Below, in pieces: positions 20,148-30,493 of a DNA stretch of 64,000 bases. The notes below the pieces were generated by a model that was not told the DNA's origin, searched no databases, and saw only the letters and a list, made by a program, of their open reading frames with translations. Made by a program: the position numbers and the translations under genes. The stretch is taken from the NCBI GenBank assembly GCA_902801375.1, contig CADCIB010000001.1:166440-230439 (forward strand), in the 5' to 3' direction. Source of the DNA: an uncultured Prevotellaceae bacterium. Its GTDB lineage: Bacteria > Bacteroidota > Bacteroidia > Bacteroidales > Bacteroidaceae. Every line of letters starts with the position of its first letter. Position 1 is the first letter of the stretch.

Positions 20148-20981
20148 TTAGGTGATGGGGGATGATGATGCTTGACGAAGGCAGCATTGCACGATAGCGC
20201 GGGCGGCGTCTTCCCGACAACGCGAGAAACTGGGCCAGTCGTTGAAGTCGATGAAAGCATACGAACCGTCGGGGCGGACGATGCAGTCGCCGCCGTAGAT
20301 GGAAATACCCGTCAGACGGGAAAGCATCTCAGCATCGCGCTGAAGGCGCTGAAGGTCGAAGGCGTAGTGATGAGCCTGTCCGTTGCGGCGTTCGTCGCCG
20401 AACTTCGTATCGCCATCGTCGGTGGGATAAAACACACGGAAGAATCCTGTTCCAAACACACCGTAGAACTTCACGAGGTCGCCTGACACGTGTTCTGTGA
20501 CAAGCACCTGCCCCACTCCACGTGCATTGAACGTCGCGAGCACCAGCCTCAATTCTTTTTCGTCAGCCGCATATTGCACGTCTTCTCTGCTTTGCGCAGC
20601 AAGGTCGGCACGCTTAGCCCAATAGCCGCAGAAGGAACCTGATGTCGCAGAATCTTCCCAAAGCCGAGGGACTGGAATGGCATTTGCCCGCATGAGCCGA
20701 TCGATTTCTCCCCGCGAACTACGCAAGATGGCCTGGGCGCTATTTATCACGGGAATACCCTTTTGCTCCGCTTCCGCAAGACGCACCAAAGTAGGCGTCA
20801 GCCTTCCCATACTCAGAATCGCATCAAAGTTAAAGCAATCCATTAGCTTTTCCTCTTCAACGAATTGCACATCAACACCTTCAAGCAATAGGCTTTGACC
20901 TACAGCTTCCAGTATCGCCTGATCTTTCTCTACAGAGTTTGGCGAAAACCGAGGGGCGCGATATATGAGTAGAACGGTCAA
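20148..20981 (-). CDS. ATP-grasp ligase-like protein, substrate unknown
   Basis: 277 aa. The N-terminal half resembles a pre-ATP-grasp domain (ILSMGRLTPTLVRL, then GIPVINSAQAI). The C-terminal half has VLVTEHVSGDLVKFYGV, and the metal-binding end YAFIDFNDWPSFSRC, as in RimK/GshB-type ATP-grasp enzymes. These ligate a carboxylate to an amine or thiol using ATP. Nothing in the sequence fixes the substrate. It sits between the nucleotidyltransferase (18 nt) and the CDP-alcohol enzyme (19 nt), so it probably acts in the same pathway. Confidence 0.75.
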   Translation of the reverse strand: MTVLLIYRAPRFSPNSVEKDQAILEAVGQSLLLEGVDVQFVEEEKLMDCFNFDAILSMGRLTPTLVRLAEAEQKGIPVINSAQAILRSSRGEIDRLMRANAIPVPRLWEDSATSGSFCGYWAKRADLAAQSREDVQYAADEKELRLVLATFNARGVGQVLVTEHVSGDLVKFYGVFGTGFFRVFYPTDDGDTKFGDERRNGQAHHYAFDLQRLQRDAEMLSRLTGISIYGGDCIVRPDGSYAFIDFNDWPSFSRCREDAARAIVQCCLRQASSSPIT

Positions 20982-20999
20982 AATGTCGATCGTAATTTG

Positions 21000-21710
21000 T
21001 CAAGAAAGAAACGCTTCTGCCGTACGAATATCTTCAGCATGGTCGATGTCGAGCACCTTTCCGAAGGAGAAAGCCTTCAGATGAAGGCCGCTGCCCACAA
21101 GGGCGCGCTGGAAATTCCTCATGCGCGACTCGCCCCTTTCGATGCATTCGTCGAGCACCGTGATGCACTTAGGAGTCAGTCCGTAGATGCCTCCAGAGAT
21201 GTAATGCGGATGGTCTGAGCGGTCGAAGAATCCCGTGATGCTCCCCTCTGCATCGACACCCACATGCAAGGGTTTCTCGTCGTCGATGAAATCGGTGACG
21301 CCCATCAGTCCGTCGACACCCGTAAGCCGTTGGAACTCATGTACATACTCACAAAATTCCTCCTCGCGAAAAATCGTATCGACCGTTGTCAGCACAAAAC
21401 TTTCGTCCTTCAACCAAGGGCTGATGGCGTGAAAACTGTGCATGGAGCTGGGCGTACTTTTCACGATGTATCGCAAGGGCACGCTCTTCCCATTTAATCC
21501 ATGCTCTTGAATGTGCTTCAGATGTTGCTCCACAAGCGGCGTCAGGTCGTTGCAGATTACCACGATTTCGCTGGCTTTGTTATCCAAGAAAATACGTATC
21601 AACCGGTCGATGAGCTTCTCGCCGTGTACCTCTACGAGCGGCTTGGGCGCGCTGATGCCCTCATTGGCCAATCGTGAACCTTCACCGGCGGCTATGATTG
21701 CAAATTTCAT
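21000..21710 (-). CDS. Sugar- or alcohol-phosphate nucleotidyltransferase
   Basis: NTP_transferase fold, 236 aa. The signature AAGEGSR is at residues 7-13 and PKPLVEV at 22-28; the metal-site motif appears as TTVDTIF and the tail as DIDHAEDI. It would activate a phosphorylated sugar or polyol as a CDP or NDP derivative, and the neighbouring CDP-alcohol transferase suggests CDP. It is the first gene of the five-gene minus-strand run and has its own consensus promoter. Confidence 0.87.
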   Translation of the reverse strand: MKFAIIAAGEGSRLANEGISAPKPLVEVHGEKLIDRLIRIFLDNKASEIVVICNDLTPLVEQHLKHIQEHGLNGKSVPLRYIVKSTPSSMHSFHAISPWLKDESFVLTTVDTIFREEEFCEYVHEFQRLTGVDGLMGVTDFIDDEKPLHVGVDAEGSITGFFDRSDHPHYISGGIYGLTPKCITVLDECIERGESRMRNFQRALVGSGLHLKAFSFGKVLDIDHAEDIRTAEAFLS

Positions 21711-21745
21711 ATCTTTTTATGCTATTTTTTCCACATTAATTCGTG

Positions 21746-21753
21746 CAAAGTTA
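21746..21753 (-). promoter_or_regulatory. Putative promoter box of the nucleotidyltransferase operon
   Basis: TAACTTTG on the minus strand followed by CACG, about 36 nt before the ATG at 21710. Confidence 0.65.
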
Positions 21754-21829
21754 CACATTATTTTAATAAGAATCAGCAGGTTTTGATATTTTTATGAAAA
21801 CTTTTTAGGCATTAAGGGTTTCCAAGCGT

Positions 21830-21868
21830 AAAAAAGAAGGAAACCGAAGAGCATTGTCTTCAGTTTCC
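21830..21868 (-). terminator. Terminator of the adhesin-head lipoprotein gene
   Basis: On the minus strand GGAAACTGAAGA-CAATGC-TCTTCGGTTTCC (12-bp stem, one G-T pair) is followed by TTCTTTTTT. It lies about 50 nt after the stop codon at 21916. Confidence 0.85.
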
Positions 21869-21915
21869 CTCAACGTTGAGCATATTGATCTTAGCAACTA
21901 ATCTTTCAGAATCAC

Positions 21916-22671
21916 TCACTTGCCCGTCTGCAAGTTTGCTATGTCGATGTCGCCGCTTCCGGCTACCCTGTGCTCCACTTGCTTGGCCTTACCGCTGAGC
22001 TTGATGTCACCGCTTCCAGCCACGTGAGCCGATACGTGGTCAGCACGCACGAAGTGCATTTCCACATCACCGCTGCCGGCAATCGAGATATTGGCGTTGT
22101 TCACGTCGATGGACTTCACTTCCACATCGCCGCTGCCAGCCACATCCACTTCGATGTCGTCGCAGATTACCTGGCTGAAGTCAATGTCGCCACTACCCGC
22201 AAGCTTTATGCTCAGATGGTCGGTATCGACGGTAGTATTAGCCTCGAACTCTCCGCTGCCCGCAAACGACACGTTGGTGAGGTCAGGCGACGTAACGTAC
22301 ACGTTCACTTCTTTCATTTCTCTGCCGAGAATGCTCTTCAGGTCCTTACGCAGGCTCTTTGTCTTGATTCTCAGCGTTTCACCGTCGCTGGTCACCACCA
22401 TCCGCTTCAAGTCGCCAAGACGGCCTTCCACGCGAACCGACACCTTCTCACCCTGCGTGTAGTAGACGTGATAGCTGCCGGCTATGGAAATCTGCTCGAA
22501 AGGCTTCACGGGGACGTTTTCTGATACGCGTTTCTGTAGGTCCTCATCGTTGCCGTAGCTCAGGTTCAGGTCGTTATTCACCTCGTCGACCACATTCTTT
22601 TCACCAATGTTCCCGTCGTGACACGAAACGAGAACTGACGCCATCATGATGGCAAAAATTATCTTTTTCAT
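21916..22671 (-). CDS. Lipoprotein with head-GIN (DUF2807) adhesin-like repeats
   Basis: 251 aa. The N-terminus is a lipoprotein signal (MKKIIFAIMMASVLVSC, lipobox Cys17). From about residue 130 the motif AGSG(D/E)(I/V/F) recurs six times at 20-23 residue spacing, the pattern of the DUF2807 putative auto-transporter adhesin head domain, a right-handed beta-helix. Many Bacteroidetes carry such proteins; the role is unproven. It is a single gene with its own terminator. Confidence 0.9.
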   Translation of the reverse strand: MKKIIFAIMMASVLVSCHDGNIGEKNVVDEVNNDLNLSYGNDEDLQKRVSENVPVKPFEQISIAGSYHVYYTQGEKVSVRVEGRLGDLKRMVVTSDGETLRIKTKSLRKDLKSILGREMKEVNVYVTSPDLTNVSFAGSGEFEANTTVDTDHLSIKLAGSGDIDFSQVICDDIEVDVAGSGDVEVKSIDVNNANISIAGSGDVEMHFVRADHVSAHVAGSGDIKLSGKAKQVEHRVAGSGDIDIANLQTGK

Positions 22672-22745
22672 ACGCTTTATAAATTAATATTTGTCTGTTA
22701 GACGCATTGTTTAGCCAAAAAGTTGCACGAATGAAAAAAAAAATG

Positions 22746-22753
22746 TACCTTTG
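22746..22753 (+). promoter_or_regulatory. Putative promoter box of the methyltransferase-peptidase gene
   Basis: TACCTTTG with a TTG (in AGTTGCACG) about 20 nt upstream, 57 nt before the ATG at 22811. Confidence 0.7.
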
Positions 22754-22810
22754 CGCCATATTTTATAATAAGGTGTATTCACAAGAAAAACAATTATACA
22801 AGATTCAATC

Positions 22811-25800
22811 ATGGAACAAACATTTGAACTGATTGCCAAAACCTTCATGGGATTGGAACCAGTACTGGCCGAAGAACTGCGCCAGTTGGGTGCAGAGCGC
22901 GTAGAGGAAGGCCGCCGCGTGGTGACCTTTTGGGGCGACAAAGAGATGATGTATCGCGCCAACTTCCAGTTGCACACGGCCATCCGCATTCTGAAACCCA
23001 TCCACCATTTCAAGGCGACATCGGCCGACGACGTATACAACGAGGTGATGAAAGTGAACTGGGAAGACTACTTGACGCTCAAGACTACATTTGCCGTCGA
23101 CTCGGTGGTTTTCTCTGATGAGTTCACACACTCGAAGTTCGTGGCTTATAAGGTGAAAGACGCTATCGCCGACCAGTTCAGAGAGAAAACAGGAGAAAGG
23201 CCGAATGTGTCGGTCACCAACCCTGACATCAGGCTGCACATTCACATCGCAGACAAGGACGCGACACTCTGCCTCGATTCCTCGGGCACCAGCCTACACC
23301 AGCGAGGCTACCGTCAGGAGAGCGTGGCTGCACCTCTGAACGAGGTATTGGCTGCAGGTATGATCCTGATGTCTGGATGGAAAGGCGACACCGACTTCAT
23401 CGATCCTATGTGCGGGAGCGGCACGCTGCTCATCGAGGCTGCTCTCATTGCCCACAATATGGCTCCCGGCATCTTCAGGAAAGAATATGCTTTCGAGAAA
23501 TGGCCCGACTTTGACCAGGAACTGTTTGACGAAATCTACAACGACGACTCGCAGGAACGCGAGTTCAACCATCACATCTATGGCTACGACATCGACATCA
23601 AAGCTGTCAACACCGCCCGAATCAACGTGCGAGCTGCCGGTCTGTCGAACGACATCACCATCGAGCAGCAGGACTTCAAGGACTTCAAGAAGCCTGAGAA
23701 TCCCGCCATCATCATCACCAATCCGCCTTACGGCGAGCGCATTTCCACGCCCAACCTGATGAACACCTACAAGAGCATCGGTGAGGTGCTGAAGCACGAA
23801 TTCTCAGGTAACGAGGCTTGGGTGCTGAGCTATCGCGAGGAGTGCTTCGAGCAGATTGGCCTGAAACCCAGCATCAAGATACCGCTCTTCAACGGTTCGC
23901 TGGAGTGTGAGTTCCGACGCTACCAGATGTTTGAGGGCAAGTTCCGCGACTTCCGGAGTGAGGGCAACACCATCAAGACGGAAGAAGACCGGAAGGCTAT
24001 GGCTGAGAAACACCGCTTCAAGAAGAACCGCGACTTCAAGAAACGTATGGGCGAGGAAGTGCAAAACGAAGATGCCGACATTCGTTCGTTCACGTTCCAC
24101 AAGCATCATCCTGCCTTCAACGAGCACCTTTTCAAGCCTCGTAAGGAGGAAAGAGAGCCGAGAAGGGATGATCGCCGAGCAGATTTCAGACGCGATTTCA
24201 ACGAAAGTGATGACCGCAGAAAAGGATGGAAACGCGATTTCAACGACCACGACGATGACCGACGCGGAGGATGGAAGCGTGATTTTAAGGGACGCGATAA
24301 TGACCGACGGGGCGGTTTCGACCGCGATTTCAAGGGAAAAGGGCGCGATTTCAAAGGAAAAGGCGGTGGTTTCAAGGGGGGGAAAACGTTTAACCGCCGC
24401 AACGGCGCTACCATCATCCTGCTGCTCATCATGATGCTTTTCAACTGGAATACCTCATCTAATATGTTTGCTCAAAAACAATTCACGCTCGAAGACCTGA
24501 ACTTCGGAGGCAACAACTACCATAATATGGTGCCCAAGAACCAGTATTACACTTGGTGGGGCGACCAGTTGGTGCGTCTTGATGTAGACAAATGCTACAC
24601 CGTCGACAAAAAGAACGGTAAGGAGACCGTTCTGATCACCAACGACGAACTCAATGAATGGGCAGCAACAGCCGACTCGCTGAAAATCAGGCATTTCTAT
24701 TATGCCACGTTCCCCTACCCCGACCAGCCGCTCGTGTTGTTGCAAAACTTGCGGGAGCGCATTCTCGTAGACTTCCGGCAGAAGCAGGTCGTGTGGCGGC
24801 AGACGTGTCAAGACATCGAGGAAGTGGAAGAGGGTTGGTGTGCCGAGTCACGGGCACTTGCCTTCAGGAAAGACTTTAATCTCTTTGTCCGCGATGGTGA
24901 AGGCAAGACCGTCCAACTTTCCACTGACGGCTCTCGCGAGATTGTCTACGGCAAAAGCGTACACCGCGACGAGTTTGGCATCTACAAAGGGACGTTCTGG
25001 AGTCCCAACGGTCAGCGACTGGCTTTCTACCGTATGGACCAAAGTATGGTGAAAGACTACCCACAGGTGGACATCTTTCAGCGCGAAGCCACTTATGAAC
25101 CCGACAAATATCCGATGGCCGGCGAGACCTCGCACAAGGTGACTGTTGGCGTCTACGACCTGCAGACGGGACGCTCCATCTACCTGAAGACTGGCGACCC
25201 GACCGACCGATATTTCACCAATGTAGCTTGGAGTCCTGACTCGAAGAAGGTCTACATGTTTGAGTTGAACCGCAACCAGAACGACTGCCACCTGGTAAGC
25301 TACGATGCAACGACGGGTGAGCGCATTGCAGAGCTCTACCATGAAACCGACGAACGCTATGTGGAGCCTCAGCACCCCATCGTATTCCTGCCCTGGGACA
25401 ACACGAAGTTCATCATGCAAAGCCAAAAAGACGGCTACAATCACCTATATTTGTTCAGTACCGACGGTAAAGAAATCCGCCAGTTGACCAAGGGCAACTT
25501 CGTAGTGATGGAAATGTTGGGATTCGACAAGCAGAACAAGACCATCATCCTGACTGCCAACGCCAACAGCCCGATTCAGCAAAACGTCTATTCCGTCAAT
25601 ATGAACGGAAAGATGAAATGTATTGACAACGGACGCGGATGGCACGGACCGACACTCTCGGCATCGGGTCTTTGGGTGCTCGACAAATACCAGGAACCCG
25701 ACGTGCCGCGCAACATCGAGGTAGTAAACACCAAGACTTCCAAGGCCTTCCGCCTGTTCACCGCCGACGATCCTTGGGTGGGCTACGGCGTTCCCGAGTA

Positions 25801-26560
25801 CTCCTGCGGCTCGCTGAAAGCTGCCGACGGAGTTACTGACTTGTACTACCGTATGGTGAAACCCGTAGACTTCGACCCGACAAAGAAATATCCCACTGTC
25901 GTCTATGTCTACGGTGGTCCTCATGCTCATAATGTTGATGCACGCTGGCACTATAGTTCACGCTCATGGGAAACCTATATGGCTCAGAAAGGCTACTTGC
26001 TATTTATCATCGACAACCGAGGGTCTGAGAATCGCGGAAAAGAGTTCGAGCAGGCAACATTCCGCCAGCTGGGACAGATTGAAATGCAAGACCAGATGAA
26101 GGGCGTGGAGTTCCTCAAGACGCTGCCCTACGTCGACCAAGACCGCATGGGCGTTCACGGATGGAGCTTCGGCGGATTTATGACCATCTCGCTGCTCACC
26201 AACTTCCCCGAAACGTTCAAGGTGGGTGTGGCTGGCGGACCTGTCATCGACTGGAAATGGTATGAGGTGATGTATGGCGAACGCTATATGGACACGCCAC
26301 AGACGAATCCCGAAGGCTACGCAAAGACCTCGCTCATCGCAAAAGCCAAAGACCTGAAAGGTCGTCTGCTTATCATCAACGGTTACAACGACCCGACCGT
26401 CGTTCCGCAGCACTGCCTCTCGTTCCTCGCCGAATGTATCAAGGTTGGGACTCAGCCTGACTTCTTTGTCTATCCTGGTGAGGGACACAACATGATGGGA
26501 CACTCCAGCGTGCACCTTCATGAGAAAATCACCCAGTATTTTGAGGATTTCCTAAAATAG
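22811..26560 (+). CDS. In-frame fusion: RlmL-type RNA methyltransferase + DPP-IV family peptidase
   Basis: One open frame of 1249 codons joins two normally separate proteins. Residues 1-395 are a THUMP plus SAM-dependent methyltransferase of the RlmL/YcbY N-terminal type (DPMCGSGT near 198, NPPYGER near 303). Residues 440-527 are a disordered Arg/Asp/Phe/Gly tail. Residues 532-545 (ATIILLLIMMLFNW, after RRNG) look like the core of a signal peptide, followed by an S9 prolyl-peptidase: beta-propeller, then GWSFGG (Ser1119), Asp1194 and His1226. A run of seven G (24376-24382) lies just before the junction. Losing one base there would end the methyltransferase at a TGA (24432) overlapping ATG 24431. 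Translation could be a true fusion, a membrane-anchored hybrid, or two products; a sequencing slip is possible. Confidence 0.8.
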   Translation: MEQTFELIAKTFMGLEPVLAEELRQLGAERVEEGRRVVTFWGDKEMMYRANFQLHTAIRILKPIHHFKATSADDVYNEVMKVNWEDYLTLKTTFAVDSVVFSDEFTHSKFVAYKVKDAIADQFREKTGERPNVSVTNPDIRLHIHIADKDATLCLDSSGTSLHQRGYRQESVAAPLNEVLAAGMILMSGWKGDTDFIDPMCGSGTLLIEAALIAHNMAPGIFRKEYAFEKWPDFDQELFDEIYNDDSQEREFNHHIYGYDIDIKAVNTARINVRAAGLSNDITIEQQDFKDFKKPENPAIIITNPPYGERISTPNLMNTYKSIGEVLKHEFSGNEAWVLSYREECFEQIGLKPSIKIPLFNGSLECEFRRYQMFEGKFRDFRSEGNTIKTEEDRKAMAEKHRFKKNRDFKKRMGEEVQNEDADIRSFTFHKHHPAFNEHLFKPRKEEREPRRDDRRADFRRDFNESDDRRKGWKRDFNDHDDDRRGGWKRDFKGRDNDRRGGFDRDFKGKGRDFKGKGGGFKGGKTFNRRNGATIILLLIMMLFNWNTSSNMFAQKQFTLEDLNFGGNNYHNMVPKNQYYTWWGDQLVRLDVDKCYTVDKKNGKETVLITNDELNEWAATADSLKIRHFYYATFPYPDQPLVLLQNLRERILVDFRQKQVVWRQTCQDIEEVEEGWCAESRALAFRKDFNLFVRDGEGKTVQLSTDGSREIVYGKSVHRDEFGIYKGTFWSPNGQRLAFYRMDQSMVKDYPQVDIFQREATYEPDKYPMAGETSHKVTVGVYDLQTGRSIYLKTGDPTDRYFTNVAWSPDSKKVYMFELNRNQNDCHLVSYDATTGERIAELYHETDERYVEPQHPIVFLPWDNTKFIMQSQKDGYNHLYLFSTDGKEIRQLTKGNFVVMEMLGFDKQNKTIILTANANSPIQQNVYSVNMNGKMKCIDNGRGWHGPTLSASGLWVLDKYQEPDVPRNIEVVNTKTSKAFRLFTADDPWVGYGVPEYSCGSLKAADGVTDLYYRMVKPVDFDPTKKYPTVVYVYGGPHAHNVDARWHYSSRSWETYMAQKGYLLFIIDNRGSENRGKEFEQATFRQLGQIEMQDQMKGVEFLKTLPYVDQDRMGVHGWSFGGFMTISLLTNFPETFKVGVAGGPVIDWKWYEVMYGERYMDTPQTNPEGYAKTSLIAKAKDLKGRLLIINGYNDPTVVPQHCLSFLAECIKVGTQPDFFVYPGEGHNMMGHSSVHLHEKITQYFEDFLK

Positions 26561-26576
26561 ATAAACTTAAAGAAAT

Positions 26577-28079
26577 ATGAATACAAAGACCTTTTTCCTC
26601 AGTAGTATGATGGCACTTAGCGCGGCCTTCAGCTATGCGCAACAGCCAGAGACGCCAGTAGCTATCACCCTATTCGAGTCGCCAGAGCATCCCGCTATGT
26701 TCACGGCACCTTCGTATCGCATACCAGCCATCGCACAATGCTCTGACGGATCGCTCATCGCCATTGCTGACTACCGCTACCAATTGAGCGATGTGGGTGT
26801 GGGCAATGCCAGTAACAAGAGTCAGATTGAATTGCGCTTCCGCCGTAGTATGGATGGAGGAATAACCTGGAGCGACGAGCAGATTCTTGCCCAACGCAAT
26901 GAAACAGACCAAAACGACTGGAAATGGGCGATGGGCGACGCAGCCATCGTGGCCGACAGAGAAAGCGGCGAAGTGTTGGTTTTGTGTGCCAGCGGTTCTG
27001 TGGGTAATGGCGCTTCCACAGCAGAAAACCCAATTCGCATTGGGATGTTCCGCAGCCATGATAACGGCGCCACCTGGGACGATGGCCAAGAAATCACCGA
27101 ACAGATCTACGGATTGTATGGAGGCGAAGGCACTGCCATCTTCATTACATCGGGTGGTCTCTGCCAAAGTCACATGTACAAAAGCCCAGAAGGTTTCTAC
27201 CGCATCTATGCCGCCCACCCCATCCGCACAAAGACGAAGGGCAATTCCACAAGCGTCATCTATAGCGACGATTTCGGACAAACGTGGCAGGTTTTAGGCG
27301 CTGCCAACGGTTTCCCCACAAATACCGTCTACGAAGAGGGGAAAGTGGAGGAAATGCCTGATGGAAGCATCATGCTGATGGTGCGCGACGACAACGGTGC
27401 CCGGGACACCTCAAAGGGGAAAAAGAACTTCAACGTATTCACATTCACAGATGTTGAAAAGGGTGAAGGCAATTGGTCGACCGCCGTTTCTGGCATCACG
27501 GGGATGGCCGGAGCTTGCAACAGCGCTATCCGAATGGTTCAGGCTCAACGCAAAATCGACGGAAAGCTGACCAACGTAGTGCTCGTCCCGCTACCCTTCC
27601 ACACGAAGTGGGTGCGCGACTTGGAGCACAACTACGGACGGAAAGAGGTGGGGTTCTATTACAAGGAAATCGACTCCCGTTCCGACTACGAATCGGGTGA
27701 AGCTCTTGCCAGCGGTTGGAAACGCGGCTATCAAGTGACCGATAAGAACTCGGCTTATACCGACCTTTGCGTATTGACCGATGGCCGGCTTGCCCTCTAT
27801 ATGGAAGATAACGGCAAACAAGGCACAGGGTCAGACGGCAACAGGGAAACGGAAGCTTACGACATGATATTCCGCACACTTTCGGTTGACCTGATCACCA
27901 ACGGTGAATACACCCAGCCAACCCAGATCGAAACTGTCATCCCCACCCCACAGTGTGACGCTGTTCCGCAGCGTCAACCCACCTACGACCTCCAAGGTCG
28001 ACGCATGAACGCTGACTCCGTTCAGACGCAGGTTTTCATTACAAACAACAAGAAATACATTACCCTTTCTCAGAAATAA
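26577..28079 (+). CDS. Secreted exo-alpha-sialidase (GH33)
   Basis: 500 aa with a signal peptide (cleavage likely after SYAQ). The arginine motif YRIP is at 47-50 (Arg48), and three Asp boxes are SMDGGITW (91-98), SHDNGATW (160-167) and SDDFGQTW (230-237), the GH33 six-bladed propeller pattern. It would release terminal sialic acids from host glycans. The C-terminus carries YDLQGRR, a secretion-associated tail in this group. It starts 16 nt after the fused peptidase, suggesting cotranscription. No sialate catabolism (nan) genes are nearby. Confidence 0.9.
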   Translation: MNTKTFFLSSMMALSAAFSYAQQPETPVAITLFESPEHPAMFTAPSYRIPAIAQCSDGSLIAIADYRYQLSDVGVGNASNKSQIELRFRRSMDGGITWSDEQILAQRNETDQNDWKWAMGDAAIVADRESGEVLVLCASGSVGNGASTAENPIRIGMFRSHDNGATWDDGQEITEQIYGLYGGEGTAIFITSGGLCQSHMYKSPEGFYRIYAAHPIRTKTKGNSTSVIYSDDFGQTWQVLGAANGFPTNTVYEEGKVEEMPDGSIMLMVRDDNGARDTSKGKKNFNVFTFTDVEKGEGNWSTAVSGITGMAGACNSAIRMVQAQRKIDGKLTNVVLVPLPFHTKWVRDLEHNYGRKEVGFYYKEIDSRSDYESGEALASGWKRGYQVTDKNSAYTDLCVLTDGRLALYMEDNGKQGTGSDGNRETEAYDMIFRTLSVDLITNGEYTQPTQIETVIPTPQCDAVPQRQPTYDLQGRRMNADSVQTQVFITNNKKYITLSQK

Positions 28080-28084
28080 CCACT

Positions 28085-29365
28085 ATGAACATCTTACTTT
28101 TAGGCTCTGGTGGCCGCGAACATGCGCTTGCATGGAAGATAGCTCAAAGCAAAAAATGCAACAAACTATACATTGCTCCCGGTAATGCGGGCACATGCTC
28201 CGTGGGCACTAACGTTCCCATCAGCGTTGGCGATTTCAACAAATTGAAAGACTTCGCTGTGGAGAACGACATCAATATGGTGGTCGTTGGACCAGAAGAT
28301 CCACTCGTGAACGGCATTGCCGACGACTTCCGCACCGACATTCGCACCCAACATATCCCCGTCATCGGACCGTCCAAACAGGGAGCTCAGCTTGAAGGCA
28401 GCAAGGACTTTTCCAAACAGTTCATGCAAAGGCACAACATCCCAACAGCGCGCTATCAGACCTTCGACGGTACCAACATGGAGAAAGGGTTTGCTTTTCT
28501 CGAAACCCTGAACCCTCCCTACGTGCTGAAGGCCGACGGACTCTGTGCCGGCAAAGGCGTTCTGATTTTACCCACCCTTGAAGAAGCGAAAAAAGAACTT
28601 CGCGAAATGCTTAGCGGTATGTTCGGAAACGCTTCGGCAAAGGTTGTCATCGAGGAATACCTCAGCGGCATCGAGTGCTCTGTTTTCGTACTGACCGACG
28701 ACAAGGACTACAAGATTCTCCCGGAAGCCAAAGACTACAAACGCATCGGCGAAGGCGACACGGGTCTGAATACAGGCGGTATGGGCAGCGTCTCGCCGGT
28801 TCCATTTGCCGACGAGGCTTGGATGAAGAAAGTGGAAGACCGCATCATCCGTCCCACCATCGAGGGTCTGCGTCAGGAAGGTATCGACTATAAAGGCTTC
28901 ATTTTCTTCGGATTGATGAACGCCAGTGGCGATCCCTACGTCATTGAATACAACTGCCGTATGGGCGATCCAGAAACGGAAACTGTCATGCTTCGTTTGA
29001 AAAGCGATCTCGTCGACCTCTTTGAAGGTGTGGCAGAAGGCAACCTTGCAACACATTGCGTTGAGTTCGATCCACGGGCTGCCGTCTGTGTGATGCTCGT
29101 CAGTGGAGGCTACCCGCAAAGCTATGCCAAAGGCTACCCCATCAGCGGACTCCCCGACTCCCTACACAACACCTCTGACACCATCATTTTCCATAGTGGA
29201 ACGGCTCTGAAAGAGGGACAAGTGGTTACTGCCGGCGGTCGCGTCATCGCTGTGAGCAGCTATGGAAAGGATAAGGAAGACGCTCTCCGAAAGAGTTTCG
29301 CCGAGGCACAGAATATACACTTCACCGACATGTATTTCCGTTCCGACATTGGCAAAGACTTGTAG
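28085..29365 (+). CDS. purD: Phosphoribosylamine-glycine ligase
   Basis: GARS of de novo purine synthesis, joining glycine to phosphoribosylamine with ATP. It starts with [18 protein letters not shown]. The ATP-grasp core includes [13 protein letters not shown] and [12 protein letters not shown], and [12 protein letters not shown] near the end is the metal-binding motif. At 426 aa it has the normal length and is monofunctional. It begins 5 nt after the sialidase stop, an odd operon partner. Confidence 0.97.
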   Translation: MNILLLGSGGREHALAWKIAQSKKCNKLYIAPGNAGTCSVGTNVPISVGDFNKLKDFAVENDINMVVVGPEDPLVNGIADDFRTDIRTQHIPVIGPSKQGAQLEGSKDFSKQFMQRHNIPTARYQTFDGTNMEKGFAFLETLNPPYVLKADGLCAGKGVLILPTLEEAKKELREMLSGMFGNASAKVVIEEYLSGIECSVFVLTDDKDYKILPEAKDYKRIGEGDTGLNTGGMGSVSPVPFADEAWMKKVEDRIIRPTIEGLRQEGIDYKGFIFFGLMNASGDPYVIEYNCRMGDPETETVMLRLKSDLVDLFEGVAEGNLATHCVEFDPRAAVCVMLVSGGYPQSYAKGYPISGLPDSLHNTSDTIIFHSGTALKEGQVVTAGGRVIAVSSYGKDKEDALRKSFAEAQNIHFTDMYFRSDIGKDL

Positions 29366-29446
29366 TAAGTCAGGAGGTCTTGCTTTGGCAATCTCCCTGT
29401 TAGCCGAGCGATGAGTTAAGAGTAAGGACCAAGAAATGAGAATGAA

Positions 29447-30493
29447 TTGAAAAAGCGACTTCAAAACCGTGTGGCAGAGAGCCACTATGCACTGCTTTCC
29501 ACCGCCGCCATCACGCTCGTTGTGTGGTATTTGAGTGGTCTCGTATCCAGACAGCTTTATCTGCCACTGGCTTTGTTTGGTGTGTCTACTTATCTCATGA
29601 TGGAGCTCAACAACAGTAATGCCCTCATCCGCATCTACAGTCGGATGGTGAGTTGCTCTTTCATGATTCTTGCCTGCACGGCACTCCTTCTGTTCCAGTC
29701 GCTCGACACAGCGCTCGTCACGCTCTGTTTCATCACCTTCTTGCTTGCTGCCTTCAATTCTTATCAAGACAAACAAGCGGTAGGATGGATTTTTTATGCC
29801 TTCCTTGCTCTCTCCATTGCCAGCACCATCTTCCCACAAGTCTTGTTCTTCATCCCCTTTATCTGGCTCTTCATGGCTTATCTGCTCATGACTTTCAGTG
29901 TGCGGACATTTGGAGCCTCGCTCATCGGCTTGCTCACTCCCTACTCGTTCATACTCCCCGTCTGTGTTTTGACAGACCACATGGACTTCTTCGACAACCT
30001 CTACTGCCAGTTCACCGACTTCCGACCTCTCCTCTTCATGCATAGTCAACAGGAGTCACTGCTTACTGCCATCGGAGATAGAGTAAACGTGGTCCTTCTT
30101 TTCTCATTCATCTTCGTCACCATATGTGCCATCATTGGTACCGTGCATTTCCTGCGCAACAGTTTCCGCGACAAGATACGCACGCGCATGTTCTATAATA
30201 TATTCATTTATTTCAACCTGATCATCCTGCTGTTCATCCTCCTCCAGCCTCAACATTTCCATTTTCTGCTCTGCATGATGATCGTGACGACGAGTCCACT
30301 TATTGGTCATTTCGTGGCATTGACGAAAACACGCGCCACCAACGTCTTGTTTTGCCTCCTACTCATAGCCGTCGTAGGCATTACCCTCTTCCATCTCCTT
30401 CCCCCTACCCTCTTCAGCCTGCCTTCATGGGACACTTTGAGAGATGGGGTCATCAGCAACCTACCTGAATGGATTTCCTCATTGATTTCCTGA
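29447..30493 (+). CDS. Polytopic membrane protein of unknown function (TTG start)
   Basis: 348 aa with about ten hydrophobic segments, roughly evenly spaced from residue 15 to 335, and no motif I recognise. The start is TTG at 29447 (MKKRLQNR); an ATG five bases earlier reads into an immediate stop. A short soluble loop (about 180-210) separates two halves of the bundle. It overlaps the next gene by 25 nt, so the two are probably coupled. Confidence 0.75.
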   Translation: MKKRLQNRVAESHYALLSTAAITLVVWYLSGLVSRQLYLPLALFGVSTYLMMELNNSNALIRIYSRMVSCSFMILACTALLLFQSLDTALVTLCFITFLLAAFNSYQDKQAVGWIFYAFLALSIASTIFPQVLFFIPFIWLFMAYLLMTFSVRTFGASLIGLLTPYSFILPVCVLTDHMDFFDNLYCQFTDFRPLLFMHSQQESLLTAIGDRVNVVLLFSFIFVTICAIIGTVHFLRNSFRDKIRTRMFYNIFIYFNLIILLFILLQPQHFHFLLCMMIVTTSPLIGHFVALTKTRATNVLFCLLLIAVVGITLFHLLPPTLFSLPSWDTLRDGVISNLPEWISSLIS

